Origin: Enterococcus gilvus ATCC BAA-350
GTDB taxonomy: Bacteria; Bacillota; Bacilli; Lactobacillales; Enterococcaceae
DNA: 64,000 nt
Assembly: GCF_000407545.1 (NCBI RefSeq)
Contig: NZ_ASWH01000001.1
Coordinates: forward strand, 1,255,501-1,319,500
Reading direction: 5' to 3'
The translations under genes and the position numbers were made by a program. The notes below the pieces were generated by a model. It did not search any database, had not been told where the DNA came from, and saw only the letters and a list, made by a program, of their open reading frames with translations. This document shows positions 62,972 to 64,000 of this stretch, piece by piece (within the stretch, counting starts at the first letter, position 1; every line of letters starts with the position of its first letter).

Positions 62972-63556
62972 ATGTGTGGACGATATTTGTTTGATCCTAT
63001 GACAGGCGAACTCGACGAATACTGGAAAATTATCAGGAATGTAGCAGAGAAACAGAAGCAGTATGGAGATAAAGAAATTGCAACTGGTGATGTATTTCCT
63101 TCAAATAATGTGGTGACTCTGGGTGCTAATCAAAAACGCAGAATCGTCCCAGGTATTACAAAATGGGGATTTGAAGGTTTTAAAAAGGGGCAGCTCTTGA
63201 TTAATGCACGCGCTGAAACGGTTGAAGAAAAGAAAACTTTCCGTAATTCTTTTCAAAATCATCGGTGTATTTTTCCAATGACCGGTTTTTATGAGTGGAA
63301 TACTAATAAGGAAAAATTTCTTTTCATTGGAGAAAGTGAAACATTATATGTTGCCGGTTTTTATCGTTTACATGAAGGGATTGCTGAATCGATTATTATG
63401 ACAACAGAACCAGATGATGTCGTTTCTAAGATCCACGATAGAATGCCGTTGATCATCGATAAGAAAGATATGGAGAAATGGATTCTAGATTTAGATTTTG
63501 CGAAAGAATATCTTGAGAATAATAAATCAATCGTAGAAAGTAAAAAGGTTTCGTGA
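62972..63556 (+). CDS. SOS response-associated peptidase (YedK/HMCES family)
   Basis: A 194-aa SRAP protein. Cys2 in MCGRYLF becomes the N-terminal residue that forms the thiazolidine link with abasic DNA. The conserved NARAET, MTGFYEW and the His in IHDRMP are all present. It shields abasic sites in single-stranded DNA. I chose the ATG at 62972 because Cys must directly follow the initiator Met and AGGAAAGGG lies 9 bp upstream. The ATG at 62963 would bury the Cys. It completes the SOS cassette. Confidence 0.92.
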   Translation: MCGRYLFDPMTGELDEYWKIIRNVAEKQKQYGDKEIATGDVFPSNNVVTLGANQKRRIVPGITKWGFEGFKKGQLLINARAETVEEKKTFRNSFQNHRCIFPMTGFYEWNTNKEKFLFIGESETLYVAGFYRLHEGIAESIIMTTEPDDVVSKIHDRMPLIIDKKDMEKWILDLDFAKEYLENNKSIVESKKVS

Positions 63557-64000
63557 TGGAATAATTTGTATATTTTACACCTGGATAAGAAAACGCAATT
63601 TCATGGATAGTAACTATTAATAGTTTCAATTCTTATGAGTTCAGCTTATGGGTTAAAAAGAAAGTTAATGAAATACACTCGAGAATGCGTATCTTATATT
63701 GAGGTGAAGGAAATGTACATTTTGGTAGCAGATGTCGTGACTCTATCACTGACTCTACATTTGATTCATTTTCCAGTTATTTGCTAGCTGTTGATTTATT
63801 TTTAAATGTAATAATAGATTGGTAAGATGACTGTTTTGAAATATATATTCTTCTTTTTCGATAAAGAAGTTGAAGAACTTTATTTATCTAAATATGACAA
63901 GTCAGTTGTGAACGGTGATATTCATCATACGTATGTCGTTTACTTAAAACATTACCACTTATTAATACTAATAAGCTAAATAAGTGTGTCTATTTGTTCA
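63557..64000. other. Terminal AT-rich stretch without a supported gene
   Basis: Two short reading frames occur: 23 aa from 63714, with GGTGAAGGAA upstream, and 50 aa from 63827 without a ribosome binding site. Neither resembles a known family and neither is supported. Confidence 0.5.

Noticed and set aside
63714..63785. 23-aa frame with GGTGAAGGAA upstream
   Set aside because: Too short to judge. It is hydrophobic like small toxins, but there is no antitoxin RNA or typical promoter arrangement to support that.
63827..63979. 50-aa plus-strand frame near the window end
   Set aside because: No ribosome binding site precedes the ATG, the composition is like random AT-rich sequence, and no homology is apparent.
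1..64000. CRISPR array, tRNA or rRNA genes
   Set aside because: No regularly spaced repeats, no tRNA cloverleaf with a recognisable T-loop and no rRNA sequence were seen by eye. A tRNAscan-SE and CRISPR-finder run would settle this.

Overview
This AT-rich window looks like Enterococcus accessory DNA, possibly from the avium/gilvus group. The evidence is strong AGGAGG-type ribosome binding sites, Tn916-family conjugation genes, PTS sugar uptake, cre-like sites, a LexA/DinR box and an enterococcal-style UV-resistance cassette (umuC-yolD-yedK). The genus is an inference from gene content. Integrative-element and mobile repair genes together suggest a large mobile element or megaplasmid, but the sequence alone cannot settle this. 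No rRNA, tRNA or CRISPR array was recognised.

Layout. (1) 1-7.3 kb: conjugation module equivalent to Tn916 orf17-16-15-14-13 (TcpE, VirB4-like ATPase, multi-spanning channel protein, CwlT-type hydrolase, TcpC). (2) 7.7-18.7 kb: two parallel sucrose-type PTS/GH32 modules. One is under a LacI regulator with paired operators. The other is divergent from an AraC regulator and continues into a GH36 alpha-galactosidase. Between them lie a T-box remnant and a decayed transposase. (3) 18.8-25.6 kb: an MFS permease, an AraC regulator and a five-gene operon (two Gfo/Idh/MocA oxidoreductases, a ThuA-like protein, a TIM-barrel isomerase/epimerase, an O-acetyltransferase), probably for redox processing of an unidentified glycoside. 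(4) 25.7-33.8 kb: an unusual small-molecule cluster. Two MerR regulators and three matching 19-bp-spacer promoters flank an SDR, a CMD-family protein, a PLP trans-sulfuration-type enzyme, an AfsA-like hotdog protein, a HAD phosphatase, three tautomerase genes, a barrel-fold protein and a thiolase. (5) 33.9-36.0 kb: element regulators (winged helix, sigma-like, HTH_16-like), several structured RNAs and an orphan 57-aa gene with a MerR-type promoter. (6) 36.2-38.8 kb: ROK and LuxR-type regulators. (7) 38.9-60.3 kb: a sulfonate fermentation locus. (8) 60.8-63.6 kb: SOS-box umuC with a frameshift, YolD, a small protein and YedK.

How the sulfonate locus works. A GPH/YihO-like permease imports sulfoquinovose (SQ) or its glycoside. 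A GH31 sulfoquinovosidase releases SQ, a fucose-isomerase-like protein makes 6-deoxy-6-sulfofructose, and a short transaldolase moves its three-carbon unit to glyceraldehyde-3-phosphate, giving fructose-6-phosphate and sulfolactaldehyde. A reductase makes 2,3-dihydroxypropane-1-sulfonate (DHPS). The upstream operon adds a glycyl radical enzyme and activase best read as DHPS dehydratase (HpfG/HpfH), giving 3-sulfopropionaldehyde. An Fe-alcohol dehydrogenase can reduce it to 3-hydroxypropanesulfonate. A CoA-acylating aldehyde dehydrogenase and a two-subunit ADP-forming acyl-CoA synthetase can oxidise it to 3-sulfopropionate with ATP gain. TauE-like and SLC13-like permeases are candidate sulfonate transporters.

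The least explained system is region 4, where an AfsA-like protein sits beside a phosphatase, a reductase and a thiolase under a shared MerR switch. This suggests an uncharacterised butyrolactone-like or related metabolite pathway in a low-GC Gram-positive host.
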